A stretch of DNA of 64,000 bases from Streptomyces subrutilus (GTDB lineage Bacteria; Actinomycetota; Actinomycetes; Streptomycetales; Streptomycetaceae): the NCBI RefSeq assembly GCF_008704535.1, contig NZ_CP023701.1, forward strand, positions 6,614,001-6,678,000, read 5' to 3'. Made by a program: the position numbers and the translations under genes. How positions within the stretch are numbered: the stretch's first letter is position 1; each line of letters begins with the position of its first letter. A model generated the notes under the pieces. It was not told the origin of the DNA and ran no database searches. It was given only the letters and a program-made list of their open reading frames with translations. Positions 16,079-25,664 of this stretch are shown here, in pieces.

Positions 16079-17197
16079 TCAGTGGGCGTGCGGGCCCTGC
16101 CGGTGGACCGGGCCGTGGGCGTCCGCGCAGTGCGGGTCGTCCGGGTCCTCGCCGGCGCGGCCCACCGTGAGCAGGGACTCCTGGGTGTGGTCCACCTGGA
16201 GGGTGGTGTGCGTGATCCCGTACTCCTCGTCCAGGAGCCGCTCCAGCTCGCGGCGGACGGCGTGGCAGTCCCCGGCCGGCTCGACGAGGACGTGCGCGGA
16301 GAGCGCCGCCTGGCCGGAAGTGATCGTCCAGATGTGGAGGTCGTGCACCTCGGCCACCGGCGGGTGCCCGACGAGGCGGTCGCCGACCGCGTCCGGGTCC
16401 AGGTGTGCGGGAGCGGCCTCCAGGAAGATTCGGCCGGAGTCGCGGACCAGCCCGTACCCGGCCTTGACCATGAGGACCACCACCACGAGCGTGGCGATCG
16501 CGTCGGCCTGCCGGAAGCCGGTGGTCAGCACGATCAGACCGGCGACGGCCGTCCCGATGAAGGCGAAGAGGTCGTTCAGGATGTGCTGGTAGGCGCCCTC
16601 GACGGCCAGGGACGAGCGGTTCGCGCGGGAGATGCACCAGGCCGCCGCCACGTTGACGACGATGCCCGCGAGCGCGGTCACCAGCACCAGCCCGCCCTCC
16701 ACCGGCGGCGGGTCCACCAGCCGGCGCACGGCCTCGTACGCCAGCCAGACCGCCAGCAGGAGCAGGGTCAGGCCGTTGGCCTGCGCGGAGAGGATCTCCG
16801 CTCGCTTGAGGCCGAACGTGAACCCGCCGCGCGCCGGGCGGGCGGCCAGCCGCATCGCGATCAGGGCGAGGACGATCGAGACGGCGTCGGTGAGCATGTG
16901 GGCGGCGTCGGAGATCAGCGCCAGCGAGTGCGCCATCACCCCGATGACCACCTCGACGGCCATGAAGGCGCCGATCAGGCCGAGGGCGATGGCCAGCCAG
17001 CGCCGGTCGGCGTCGGCCGAGACCCCGTGGCCGTGACCGCCGGGCCCGTGGTCGTGCCCGTGGCCGCCGGCGCCCCGGCCGCCGTCGTGGCCGTGCGCAC
17101 CGCCCCGGCCGCCGTCGCCGTCGTGGTCGCGGACCCGCCCGTGGTCGGCGCCCTGTCCGCGGCCGGCGTCGTCGTGCGCGTGGACCTGCCCGCTCAT
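16079..17197 (-). CDS. Cation diffusion facilitator (CzcD/ZnT-type) exporter
   Basis: 372 residues. Six helices start near residue 67 (WLAIALGLIGAFMAVEVVIG). The transport sites are visible as DAAHMLTD in helix 2 and HILND in helix 5, each giving the H/D pair that binds Zn2+ or similar ions for proton-driven export. A cytoplasmic metal-binding domain follows (VHDLHIWTI motif). Both ends are rich in His and Asp: residues about 5-60 carry repeated HGHD-like stretches and the C-terminus ends GPHAH. Longer His tails than usual suggest metal buffering. It is a single gene divergent from the phosphatase at 17473; no metalloregulator is adjacent. Confidence 0.9.
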   Translation of the reverse strand: MSGQVHAHDDAGRGQGADHGRVRDHDGDGGRGGAHGHDGGRGAGGHGHDHGPGGHGHGVSADADRRWLAIALGLIGAFMAVEVVIGVMAHSLALISDAAHMLTDAVSIVLALIAMRLAARPARGGFTFGLKRAEILSAQANGLTLLLLAVWLAYEAVRRLVDPPPVEGGLVLVTALAGIVVNVAAAWCISRANRSSLAVEGAYQHILNDLFAFIGTAVAGLIVLTTGFRQADAIATLVVVVLMVKAGYGLVRDSGRIFLEAAPAHLDPDAVGDRLVGHPPVAEVHDLHIWTITSGQAALSAHVLVEPAGDCHAVRRELERLLDEEYGITHTTLQVDHTQESLLTVGRAGEDPDDPHCADAHGPVHRQGPHAH

Positions 17198-17472
17198 GGA
17201 GTCCCCCGTCTCGTCGCGTCACCCGTGTGCGGACCCGCGTGTTCGGATCCGTCGCGTGAAGTGAAGCGCACCCCGGCGCGTTCGGCAAAGGCTGCAACGG
17301 GGACCGTTGTCATTACCCATAAGAGGGCTCTGACCTGCGATGATGTCCGAGCGGTGGTGGGGTGGCGGGATCGGGGGGACATCCGGGCGTGCTCCAGCGC
17401 CCCGGAGCGCCCACCGCGCCCCGTCCGCCGGTCCGCTGGGACACGGCACGGGGAGAGTGAGATCCTTGCTCC

Positions 17473-19575
17473 ATGGGTCACAGGGGCGAGAATCCCGAGG
17501 TCGACTGGCCCGCGCGGCCCGACACGAGCCTCGCGCTCAACCGCATGGGCACCTTCGACTGGGACCTCGACAGCGGACGGATGCACCTGGACCCGACCGC
17601 GCTTGAGGTCGTCGAACTGCGCCCCGAGGAGTTCTCCGGCACCCCCGCCGGACTCCGGCTGCGCATCGCTCCCGCCGAGGAGGCCCGGCTCGACTCGCGG
17701 GTCGCGCAGGCCCTCAAGGACGGCCGCAGCCACTACGGGGCCTACGTCCGCAGCCGCCGCCGCGACGGCTCCCCGGCCTGGACCCACTTCCAGGGACACA
17801 TCCTGCGGGACCGGACCGGGCGCCCGTACCGCGTCATCGGCATCGTGCGCGACGCCGCCCACGACCCGGGCGAGCCCGGAGCCGCGGGCGAGCGGGACGA
17901 GGGGCGGCGCCGGCTGACGGGCGTGGTCGAGCGGACCACCGCCATCCTGGCCCACGCCCGTACGGTCAACGACGTCACCGACACCCTCAAGGACCCCGAG
18001 GCGCTCGGGCACCTCGGTGCGGTCAGCGTCATGCTGGGCATCGTCGACGGAGGCCGCATCCACCTGGTCGCGGAGGGCCAGCTCGGTTCGTACGTACCGG
18101 AGATCGAGTACACCCGGATCGACGCGGCCTTCCCGATGAGCGAAGCGGTGCGCACCCTGCAACCCGTCTACCTCGCCTCGCGGGAGGAGTTCCAGCGCCG
18201 CTACCCGCTGCTGTGGCCGTACATCGAACCGCTGGCCGTCCGCAGCGGGGTCTACCTGCCCCTGATCGCCCAGGGCCGTCCGGTCGGCGCGCTCGGCCTC
18301 CTCTACACGCGCGACGGCGACTTCACCGCCGAGGAGCGCAACGTCCTGATGGCGCTCGGCAGCGGCATCGCGCAGAGCCTCCAGCGCGCCATCCTCTTCG
18401 CGCAGGAGCACGACCTCGCCGAAGGGCTCCAGCGGGCCATGCTGCCCCGGCGCATCCCGGAGGTGCCGGGCGCGCGGATCGCCGTACGGTACCGGGCGGC
18501 GCGCATGGGACGGGACATCGGCGGGGACTGGTACGACGTCATCCCGCTCGGCGAGGGCCGCGTCGGGGTGATGATCGGCGACGTGGAGGGGCACGACACG
18601 GACGCGGCCGCGGTCATGGGCCAGCTGCGGATCGTCCTGCGCGCCTACATCAGCGAGGGCCACACCCCCGGCGCGGCGATGGAGCGGGCCTCGGCCTTCC
18701 TGCGCGACCTGGAGACGGAACGCTTCGCCACCTGCGCGTACGCCGAAGTGGACCTGGTCAGCGGGATGCTCGCCATGGTGCGCGCCGGACACATCGACCC
18801 GCTCGTGCGGCGCGGGGACGGCAGTTGCCACCGCGTCCAGGTGGCGGGCGGCCTCCCGCTGGGCCTGCCCGCGGGCGAGGGGCCGGCGTTCCGCTCCGGC
18901 TACCCGGTCACCCGCCTCGAACTGCACCCCGGCGACACCCTGTTGCTGTGCACCGACGGCCTGACCGAACGCCCCGGGGCGGACCCGGACGTCCCGCCCG
19001 ACCCGGACGCCGGCACGCGCGAGGTGATGGAGGTCTTCCGCGACGGACCGGCGGACGTGGAGGAACTCGCCGACGTGCTGTGCGACCTCGTCGGCGACGC
19101 GGGCGGCGGGGACGACATGGCCCTGCTCCTGCTGCGCCGCCGCGGGACCCCCGACGCGCGCGGCGGCGGCCCGCTGCGCCACCGGCTGGACCCGGGGGAC
19201 ATGGACGCTCCGGGAGCCGTCCGGCACCTGATCCGAGCCGCCGTGCAGGCCTGGGGCGCCGGAGAGCGGGCCGACGAGATCGAGCTCGCGGCCGACGAGC
19301 TGATGACCAACGCCCTGGTGCACACCGACGGCGGGGCCCTGGTCAGCGTACGGCTCACCGCACAGGGCCGGCTGCGGATCGAGGTCGAGGACACCGACAG
19401 CGCCCTGCCCCGGCCGCGCGACGCGGGGGACTGGGAGGAGTCGGGGCGGGGCCTGCTGCTGGTGGACCGGCTGGCCGACGCGTGGGGAGTGGAGCCCCGG
19501 GGCGACGGGAAGAGCGTGTGGTGCGAGTTCGCCGTCGCCGCCGCGGAAGCCCCCGCCGACGCCCCCGGAGCATGA
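17473..19575 (+). CDS. PAS-GAF-SpoIIE phosphatase-HATPase signalling protein
   Basis: 700 residues, four modules. PAS-3-like sensor (about 25-135, MGTFDWDLDSGRMHLD to YRVIGIVRD). GAF domain (about 155-315). SpoIIE/PP2C domain (about 325-560) with DIGGDWYDV, IGDVEGHD, CTDGLTE and GGDDMALLLL. C-terminal RsbW-like ATPase (about 580-690) with LAADELMTNALVH and GRGLLLVDRLAD. One polypeptide thus carries both the phosphatase and the kinase/anti-sigma activities of a partner switch, a design known in Streptomyces. No transmembrane segment, so it senses a cytoplasmic cue. Start ATG 17473; no partner STAS gene nearby. Confidence 0.88.
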   Translation: MGHRGENPEVDWPARPDTSLALNRMGTFDWDLDSGRMHLDPTALEVVELRPEEFSGTPAGLRLRIAPAEEARLDSRVAQALKDGRSHYGAYVRSRRRDGSPAWTHFQGHILRDRTGRPYRVIGIVRDAAHDPGEPGAAGERDEGRRRLTGVVERTTAILAHARTVNDVTDTLKDPEALGHLGAVSVMLGIVDGGRIHLVAEGQLGSYVPEIEYTRIDAAFPMSEAVRTLQPVYLASREEFQRRYPLLWPYIEPLAVRSGVYLPLIAQGRPVGALGLLYTRDGDFTAEERNVLMALGSGIAQSLQRAILFAQEHDLAEGLQRAMLPRRIPEVPGARIAVRYRAARMGRDIGGDWYDVIPLGEGRVGVMIGDVEGHDTDAAAVMGQLRIVLRAYISEGHTPGAAMERASAFLRDLETERFATCAYAEVDLVSGMLAMVRAGHIDPLVRRGDGSCHRVQVAGGLPLGLPAGEGPAFRSGYPVTRLELHPGDTLLLCTDGLTERPGADPDVPPDPDAGTREVMEVFRDGPADVEELADVLCDLVGDAGGGDDMALLLLRRRGTPDARGGGPLRHRLDPGDMDAPGAVRHLIRAAVQAWGAGERADEIELAADELMTNALVHTDGGALVSVRLTAQGRLRIEVEDTDSALPRPRDAGDWEESGRGLLLVDRLADAWGVEPRGDGKSVWCEFAVAAAEAPADAPGA

Positions 19576-19798
19576 GCCCGCCCGTCGGGGCGCCGCGCCG
19601 GACAGCGGTCGGGACGGTCGCCGGGCCCGGCGGCACGGAGGGGGGCAACGGCGCCCGCGGACGTGCGGGGCACACCGGAACACAGGGCGCCGCCGAACGC
19701 CGCGCCGTTGCCGTCCGGCGCCGCCCGAACGGCTGAATCCGCGGGTCCGCTCCGGGTCCCGGCCCCCGGCGCGGGGCCTGACGGACCATCCTGCCCCG

Positions 19799-22663
19799 GT
19801 GCCGACCCCGCGCCCGCCGCTCCCCGCCCTCTCCTTCCGGTCCGCGCCGCCCGCGCCCTCCGTCCGGACGGTCCGCTCCGCCCGTACCGTCCTCGCCGTC
19901 GCGCTCTGCGCGCTCCTCGCCGGCGCCCCGGCCGTCGACGCGGCGCCCGGCGCGGGCCCGCCGGCCGTCGCCGGCGCTGCCGCCGCCGTCGATGCCGGTG
20001 CCGCTGCCGCCGTCGGCTCCGGTGCCGACGACGGCATCGAGACCGCCCGGACCGGCCGTCAGGTGGCCGCGGGCGTCCGGCTGGAGTCCTACGACCGCCT
20101 CGAAGCCGACCGCTGGCTGCGGATCGACGAGCTCGTCGTCGACCTCGGGGGCACCTCCGACGTGCGCGCCGAGTACCTCGGCGGCCACGGCGCCGCCACC
20201 GTCGCCGAGGCCGCCGCCCGCCACCCGGCCGGGCCCGGCCGGCGCGTGGTCGCCGCCGTGAACGGGGACTTCTTCGACATCCGCGGCACGGGCGCCCCGC
20301 TCGGCCCCGGGATGCGGGACGGGCGGCTGCTGCACGCCGCGACGCCCGGGGCGGGCCGGGCGGTCGGCTTCGGCGCAGCGGGAGCCGGCCGCGTCCTGCG
20401 GATCGGCCTGACCGGCCGGGTCACCCTGCCCGGCGGCGCCGTACGCCCGCTCACCGGCTACAACACCGTGCGGCCGGCCGCCGGGGGCATCGCCGCCTAC
20501 ACCGCCGACTGGGCCGGGGCCGAGATCCCCGTCCAGGTCGGCGCCGCCACCGCCGAGGTCCGCGACGGCCGGACCACCTCCGCCGCGCCGCTCCGCGGCC
20601 CCGCTCGGCCCCCGAGACCCGCCCCCGGCACCACGCTGCTGGTCGCCGCCGGCCCGGCCGCGGCCGAACTCGCCGCCCTGCGCCCCGGCGACCCGGTGGC
20701 CGTGGACGCCCGGCCCGCCCCCGACGCCGGACCGGCTCCGCTCACCGCCGTCGGCGGCCGGGAGCCGCTGGTCGTGGCCGGGGTCCCGCAGAACCACGAC
20801 GGCGCCCCGAACGACACGTCGGCCCCGCGCACCGCGGTCGGATTCGCGGGCGACGGGCACCGGCTGCGCATCCTGACCGTGGACGGCCGGCAGCGCGACA
20901 GCGGCGGCCTCACCCTGAGCGCCCTGGGCCGGCTGATGCACCGCAACGGCGCCCGCGACGCGCTCAACCTCGACGGCGGCGGCTCCACCACGCTGCTCGC
21001 CGCGATCAGCGGGGCGCCGGCCCCGGTCCTGGAGAACGCCCCCTCGGACGGGGCGCTGCGCCCGGTCGCCAACGGCCTGGTCCTCACCGCGCCCGCCGGC
21101 CCGGGCCGGCCCGCCGGGGTCCGCGTCGAGGCCCTCGGCGGCGCCGTCCACGTTTTCCCCGGCCTGGCCCGCACCCTCACCGCCACCGCCTACGACACCG
21201 CGCTCGGCCCCGCCCCCGGCGCGCCCCGATGGTCCGCCACGGCCGGCCGGATCGGCCCGGACGGGGTGTTCCGGGCACCCGGCGACGGCCCCGCCCGCGC
21301 CGCCGGCGCCCGGGACGCGACGGCCGGCGCGGGGCGGCGCGGCGGCGTCACCGCCTCGGCCCGGGTCGGGACCGCGCAGGGCGCCCTGCGCCTGGACGTA
21401 CTGGGCCCACTGACCCGGCTGCGCCCCGTACCGGAGCGGGTCGGCCTCGCCGAAGCGGGCGAGAGCGCCCGGTTCGTCCTGGCCGGCCGCGACGACCAAG
21501 GGGCCGCCGCCCCCGTCGAACCCCGCGACGTGGACCTGCGGTTCGACCGGTCGCGCTGGCGGGTCGCGGACGACGGCCGGGGCGGCTTCACCGTCACCGC
21601 CCTCGTCCCGCGCGCCACCGGCCGGCTGCGCGCCACCGTCCGGGCCACCGGCGCCGCCACCGAACTGGCCCTCGGCGTCGGCCTGGTCACCCTGCCCCTC
21701 GCGGACCTCTCCGACGCCGCGGCCTGGACCGGCCGCGACACGGCCCCCGCCGAGGGACACCCCGGGCCGGGCCTCGGACTGGATCTGCGCGCGGCGGGCG
21801 GGGCCGCGGTCACGGCGACGCCACCCCGGCCGCTGCCCGTACCCGAGTCGACCCGCGCCCTGACCCTCTGGGCGCGCGGGGACGGCTCCGGGGCCCGGCC
21901 GGCCGTGGAGCTCACCGACGCCGACGGGACCGCCCTGACCCTGCGCGGGCCCGCCGCCGACTGGACCGGCTGGCGGGAGCTCACGCTGCCGCTGCCGGTT
22001 ACCGCGCAGCAGCCGCTGACCGTCACCCGCCTTTCGGCGGCCGGGGGCGGCCGTCCGGGCCGGCTGCTGCTGGACACCCTGGGCGCCCGTACCCCCGCCA
22101 CCGGCCCGGCGGTCCCGGACGCGGCCGGCCCGGACCCGCTGGTGGCCACCGCGGCCGAGGTCCGCGCCCGGCCGTGGCGCTTCGCCGTGGACCCCGCCGG
22201 CGGGCCGGCGGCCGGGGCGGACCTCGTGGTGACGGGGGCCGAGCGGCTGCCGTTCCGGTACCGGGGCGTACGGTTCGTGCCGCTCGACACCGCCCGCCGC
22301 ACCCTCGACGGGGGCGGCCTGGAGCGGCTGCGCACCCTGCGGCGGGCGCTGGCCGAGGCGGCCCGGGAGCCGGCCACCGGTGCGCTGGCCGTCGTACGCC
22401 GTCACGCGGAGGGCACGGTGGACCGCAAAGAAGAGGCGCTGACGGCCCGCTACCTGGCGGAGTTCCGGCGCACCACCGGCAAGGGGGCCGCCGTGATCAC
22501 CATCGGGGCGCCGCGGTTCGCCGCCGGCCGGTCCGAGGGCGTGCTCGGCCTCACGACCGCCCGCGGCACCCGCCCGCTGGTGGGCGCCGACGCCTTCCCG
22601 CCCCCCGGCCGCGACTGGCTCGCCGTCCACCCGCCCGGACGCCCGGGCCAGGGAGTGTCGTGA
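19799..22663 (+). CDS. Large secreted phosphodiester glycosidase (NAGPA family)
   Basis: 954 residues from GTG. A Pro/Arg-rich start leads to a signal-peptide-like core (TVLAVALCALLAGAPAVDAAP, about 36-55). The phosphodiester glycosidase domain (about 95-430) includes AAVNGDFFDIRGTGAPLGP and, near residue 385, ALNLDGGGSTTLLA, the two conserved motifs of NAGPA-like enzymes that remove alpha-linked N-acetylglucosamine phosphodiesters. About 500 further residues hold Ig-like and lectin-like beta domains (RWSATAGRIGPDGVFRAPGDG resembles a bacterial Ig-like repeat; LTLWARGDGSG a jelly-roll). It likely processes phosphodiester-linked glycans at the wall. The last residues, QGVS, and the stop lie inside palindromic element copy B. 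Confidence 0.8.
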   Translation: MPTPRPPLPALSFRSAPPAPSVRTVRSARTVLAVALCALLAGAPAVDAAPGAGPPAVAGAAAAVDAGAAAAVGSGADDGIETARTGRQVAAGVRLESYDRLEADRWLRIDELVVDLGGTSDVRAEYLGGHGAATVAEAAARHPAGPGRRVVAAVNGDFFDIRGTGAPLGPGMRDGRLLHAATPGAGRAVGFGAAGAGRVLRIGLTGRVTLPGGAVRPLTGYNTVRPAAGGIAAYTADWAGAEIPVQVGAATAEVRDGRTTSAAPLRGPARPPRPAPGTTLLVAAGPAAAELAALRPGDPVAVDARPAPDAGPAPLTAVGGREPLVVAGVPQNHDGAPNDTSAPRTAVGFAGDGHRLRILTVDGRQRDSGGLTLSALGRLMHRNGARDALNLDGGGSTTLLAAISGAPAPVLENAPSDGALRPVANGLVLTAPAGPGRPAGVRVEALGGAVHVFPGLARTLTATAYDTALGPAPGAPRWSATAGRIGPDGVFRAPGDGPARAAGARDATAGAGRRGGVTASARVGTAQGALRLDVLGPLTRLRPVPERVGLAEAGESARFVLAGRDDQGAAAPVEPRDVDLRFDRSRWRVADDGRGGFTVTALVPRATGRLRATVRATGAATELALGVGLVTLPLADLSDAAAWTGRDTAPAEGHPGPGLGLDLRAAGGAAVTATPPRPLPVPESTRALTLWARGDGSGARPAVELTDADGTALTLRGPAADWTGWRELTLPLPVTAQQPLTVTRLSAAGGGRPGRLLLDTLGARTPATGPAVPDAAGPDPLVATAAEVRARPWRFAVDPAGGPAAGADLVVTGAERLPFRYRGVRFVPLDTARRTLDGGGLERLRTLRRALAEAAREPATGALAVVRRHAEGTVDRKEEALTARYLAEFRRTTGKGAAVITIGAPRFAAGRSEGVLGLTTARGTRPLVGADAFPPPGRDWLAVHPPGRPGQGVS

Positions 22664-22713
22664 ACGTCGTGCCGTCCGCCCGCCGGTCAGACAGGACGTC
22701 GACGACACGGCCC
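22651..22713. repeat. Palindromic element, copy B
   Basis: 63 bp bounded by GGG and CCC. The arms are GTGTCGTGAACGTC (22655-22668) and GACGTCGACGACAC (22695-22708), pairing with two mismatches. It closely matches copy A at 288-349. The glycosidase stop TGA (22661-22663) is within the left arm, so the element supplies the end of that reading frame. It lies between convergent genes and could act as a terminator. Confidence 0.6.
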
Positions 22714-22781
22714 GGGCCGCCGTACCGTCGAGGAGGATCCGGGCCAGGTCGCGGGGGCGTATGACAAGCCGCCGCGTCCGG

Positions 22782-24725
22782 CTACAGCCGGACGAGCGCG
22801 ATCTCGGTGGCCTTCACACTGGTCCACACCTCGGCGCCGTCGACGATGCCCAGTTCGGTGGCGGCCTCCGGGGTGATCTCCGAGACCAGGTCGGGCACGC
22901 CGGGGGAGGCGACCAGCACGCGCAGCCGGCTGCCGACCGCGGTGATCTCCCGTACGGTGCCCCGCCACACGTTGCGCGGACTGCCGGCCGGCCGGTCCCG
23001 GTGCAGCGCGACCGCCTCCGGGGCGATGATCGCGAGGGCGTGCGCGCCCTCGGGCAGGGACTCGGCGACGACGAGGCGGCCCCCGGCGTCCAGGGCGAGG
23101 CCGTCCGCCGACGCGGTGCCGGGCCAGGCGTTGCGGCCCAGCATCCGGGCCACCCAGGGGGAACGCGGGTGGCGGGTGACCTCGGCGGGCGGCGCGTCCT
23201 GGAGGGTCCGGCCGTCGGCCAGTACGAGGACCCGGTCGGCCAGCGACACCGCCTCGACCGGGTCGTGCGTGACGATGAGGCAGACCCCGCCGAAGCCCGC
23301 CAGGTGCGTGCGCAGCGTGTGCCGGACACGGGCCCGCGTCGTCTGGTCGAGGGCGGCGAGCGGCTCGTCCAGCAGGAGCAGCCGGGGCCGGGCGGCGAGC
23401 GCCCGGGCCAGGGCCACCCGCTGGGCCTGCCCGCCGGACAACTGGGCGGGCTTGCGCCCGGAGAGGTGTCCGACGCCGAGCCGGTCCAGCCAGGCCTGGG
23501 CCTCGCGGCGGGCCTCGGCGCGCGGGACCTTGCGCGCGCGCAGTCCGTACGCGGTGTTGGCCAGGGCGCTCAGGTGCGGGAACAGGGCGCCGTCCTGCGG
23601 GACCCAGGCCACCTGGCGCCGGTGCGGCGGCAGCGCGGTCACGTCGGTGTCGCCGAGCCGGAGTTCGGCGTGGGCCCGCGGGGTCAGGCCGAGCAGGGCG
23701 CGCAGCAGGGTCGTCTTGCCGGCGCCGTTCTCGCCGACGACGGCGATGGTGGTGCCCGGTTCGGCTTCCAGGGTGAGCTGGTTGAACCCGGTGACCGTGG
23801 TGTGCAGCGGCCAGCGCCCGGCCCCGTCCGACGGGGCCGGCGCGTCGGCGCCGCCGTCGGCCGGCCCCTTCCCGACCGCCGAGGCTGCGGGCTCCTCGGC
23901 CGGCTTCGGCGCCTCCGCGGTGCGGGCGACGGGGGTGCCCGTCCACCGGCCGCGCAGGGCGATCAGTACGGCCATGGCGATCGCGAGCAGCAACAGGGAG
24001 ACGGAGGTGGCCGCTTCGGGCTGGTCCTGGAGCAGCAGGTACACCTGGAGCGGCAGGGTCTGGGTGGTGCCCGGGAGGTTGCCCGCGAAGGTGATGGTCG
24101 CGCCGAACTCGCCGAGCGCGCGGGCCCAGGTCAGGGCGGCGCCGGCGATCAGGCCCGGGGCGACCATGGGCAGCGTCACGGTGAGGAAGACCCGCAGCGG
24201 CGGCGCGCCCAGGGAGGATGCGGTCTCCTCGTAGCTCTGCTTGAGGCCGCCGAGGGCGCCCTCCAGGCTGATCACGAGGAAGGGCATGGCCACGAAGGTG
24301 GCGGCGACGACGGCGCCCGAGGTGTGGAACGGCAGGGTGATCCCGAAGGTGCCCTCCAGCCAGGGCCCGATGAGCCCGCGCCGGCCGAAGCCCAGCAGCA
24401 GGGCGACGCCGCCGACCGTCGGCGGCAGCACCATCGGGAGCAGGACGAGCGAGCGGACGAAGACCTTGCCCTTGAACTCGACGCGCGCCAGCAGCCAGGC
24501 GAGCGGCACGCCGAGGACCAGCGACAGCCCGAGGGCCCACAGCGACACGACCAGCGACAGCCGCAGGGCCTCGACTACGGCGGGGCTGGTGAGGTGCGTG
24601 CCGAGCTCGCTCCACTGCGTACGGGTGAGGATGCCGACGAGCGGCAGCAGCAGGAACGCGACGGCGAGCAGCGCCGGCAGCGCCAAGGTCACGGGGAGCC
24701 GGGTGCGGGTGCGGGGTCTGCTCAT
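22782..24725 (-). CDS. Fused molybdate ABC transporter permease-ATPase (ModB-ModC)
   Basis: 647 residues. Residues 1-275 are a ModB-type permease with about five to six helices and the EAA-loop ETASSLGAPPLRVFLTVTLP. After a Pro/Ala/Glu-rich linker (about 280-310), residues 310-520 are an ABC ATPase: Walker A GENGAGKTTLL, signature LSGGQAQRVALARAL, Walker B LLLLDEPLAALD. Residues about 580-645 are a TOBE domain (WRGTVREITAVGSRLRVLV), the ModC molybdate-binding tail. In Escherichia coli these are two genes; here one chain carries both. It follows modA, with a hairpin between them. It imports molybdate or tungstate for molybdenum cofactor. Confidence 0.9.
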   Translation of the reverse strand: MSRPRTRTRLPVTLALPALLAVAFLLLPLVGILTRTQWSELGTHLTSPAVVEALRLSLVVSLWALGLSLVLGVPLAWLLARVEFKGKVFVRSLVLLPMVLPPTVGGVALLLGFGRRGLIGPWLEGTFGITLPFHTSGAVVAATFVAMPFLVISLEGALGGLKQSYEETASSLGAPPLRVFLTVTLPMVAPGLIAGAALTWARALGEFGATITFAGNLPGTTQTLPLQVYLLLQDQPEAATSVSLLLLAIAMAVLIALRGRWTGTPVARTAEAPKPAEEPAASAVGKGPADGGADAPAPSDGAGRWPLHTTVTGFNQLTLEAEPGTTIAVVGENGAGKTTLLRALLGLTPRAHAELRLGDTDVTALPPHRRQVAWVPQDGALFPHLSALANTAYGLRARKVPRAEARREAQAWLDRLGVGHLSGRKPAQLSGGQAQRVALARALAARPRLLLLDEPLAALDQTTRARVRHTLRTHLAGFGGVCLIVTHDPVEAVSLADRVLVLADGRTLQDAPPAEVTRHPRSPWVARMLGRNAWPGTASADGLALDAGGRLVVAESLPEGAHALAIIAPEAVALHRDRPAGSPRNVWRGTVREITAVGSRLRVLVASPGVPDLVSEITPEAATELGIVDGAEVWTSVKATEIALVRL

Positions 24726-24795
24726 GTGGGCGTCCTGGAGGAGGGGTCGGTGCGGCGGGTGGAGCGTACGGCGGCCGGAGCGCGGACGCCGGGAC

Positions 24796-24839
24796 GCCGA
24801 GGGGGCGGCCCGTCCCCCGGACCGGTCCGCCCCCTCGGC
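24796..24839 (-). terminator. Hairpin between modA and modBC
   Basis: Perfect 13-bp arms, GCCGAGGGGGCGG (24796-24808) and CCGCCCCCTCGGC-type complement (24827-24839), with an 18-nt loop. It begins 12 nt after the modA stop. It probably stops part of the transcription so that the binding protein is made in excess over the transporter. Confidence 0.6.
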
Positions 24840-24851
24840 GCCCGCGTGCGG

Positions 24852-25664
24852 TCAGGCCTTCTGGAAGCCCGCGTCCTGGAGGATCTTCTGGGCCTCGGGG
24901 CTGCTCAGCCAGGTCACGAACGCGGCGGCGGCCTCGGTGTTCTTGGACCCCTTCAGCGTGGCGGCCGGGTAGGAGGCCACCGCGTTCTGCTCGTCGGGGA
25001 TGTCCACGGAGACGACCTTGTCGCCGGACTTGGCGGAGTCGGTCTTGTAGACGAGGCCGGCGTCGGCCTCGCCCAGCTCGACCTTGCTCAGCACGGCGCG
25101 CACGTTGGGCTCCTGGGAGACCGGCTTCACCGTGACGGCCTGCTTGTCCAGGATCTCCTTGCTGTAGCGGCCGACGGGGACCTCGGGCGCGGCGAGGACG
25201 ACCTTGAGCTTGGTGTCGGCCAGGTCCTTCAGCTCGTCGATCTTGAACGGGTTGCCCTTGCCGGCGGCTATGACCAGGCGGTTCTTGGCGATGATCGCGG
25301 GGGTGCCGGTCTCCGCCGTCAGGCCGTCCATGGTCTTGGTGTCGGCGGTGACCAGCGCGTCGGCCGGGGCGCCCTGCTTCACCTGGGCGGCGAGCTCCTG
25401 CGAGCCGGCGAAGGAGAAGGTGACCTTCGTGCCCGGGTGGGCCTTCTCGTACGCGGCGCCCGCGGTCTTGAAGACGTCGGTCAGGGAAGAGGCGGCGAGG
25501 ACGGTCAGGTTGGCCGCCTTGGGCTCGGCCGAGGCCGGCGCGGAAGCCGATGCGGAGGCGTCGGCGGCGGGCTTGTCCTCGCCGCTGCCGCACGCGGCCA
25601 GCGGGACGAGCAGGGCGGTCAGGGCGACGGCGGCGGCACGGCGGCCGGTCAGGATGGGGGACAT
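24852..25664 (-). CDS. modA: Molybdate-binding lipoprotein ModA
   Basis: 270 residues. The N-terminus has a lipoprotein signal ending LLVPLAAC (lipobox, Cys near residue 25), then an Ala/Ser/Pro-rich spacer. The mature protein begins NLTVLAASSLTDVFKT, the standard ModA opening whose serines bind the oxyanion, and includes SFAGSQELAAQVKQGAPAD and YKTDSAKSGDKV near the second lobe. The protein captures molybdate outside the membrane and delivers it to the fused ModBC. It lies between the HTH-TOBE regulator gene and modBC on the same strand. Confidence 0.93.
   Translation of the reverse strand: MSPILTGRRAAAVALTALLVPLAACGSGEDKPAADASASASAPASAEPKAANLTVLAASSLTDVFKTAGAAYEKAHPGTKVTFSFAGSQELAAQVKQGAPADALVTADTKTMDGLTAETGTPAIIAKNRLVIAAGKGNPFKIDELKDLADTKLKVVLAAPEVPVGRYSKEILDKQAVTVKPVSQEPNVRAVLSKVELGEADAGLVYKTDSAKSGDKVVSVDIPDEQNAVASYPAATLKGSKNTEAAAAFVTWLSSPEAQKILQDAGFQKA

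Noticed and set aside
22775..22794. Hairpin CGTCCGGCT/AGCCGGACG over the end of modBC
   Set aside because: It has a 2-nt loop and lies mostly in coding sequence, so it is weak evidence for a separate terminator.
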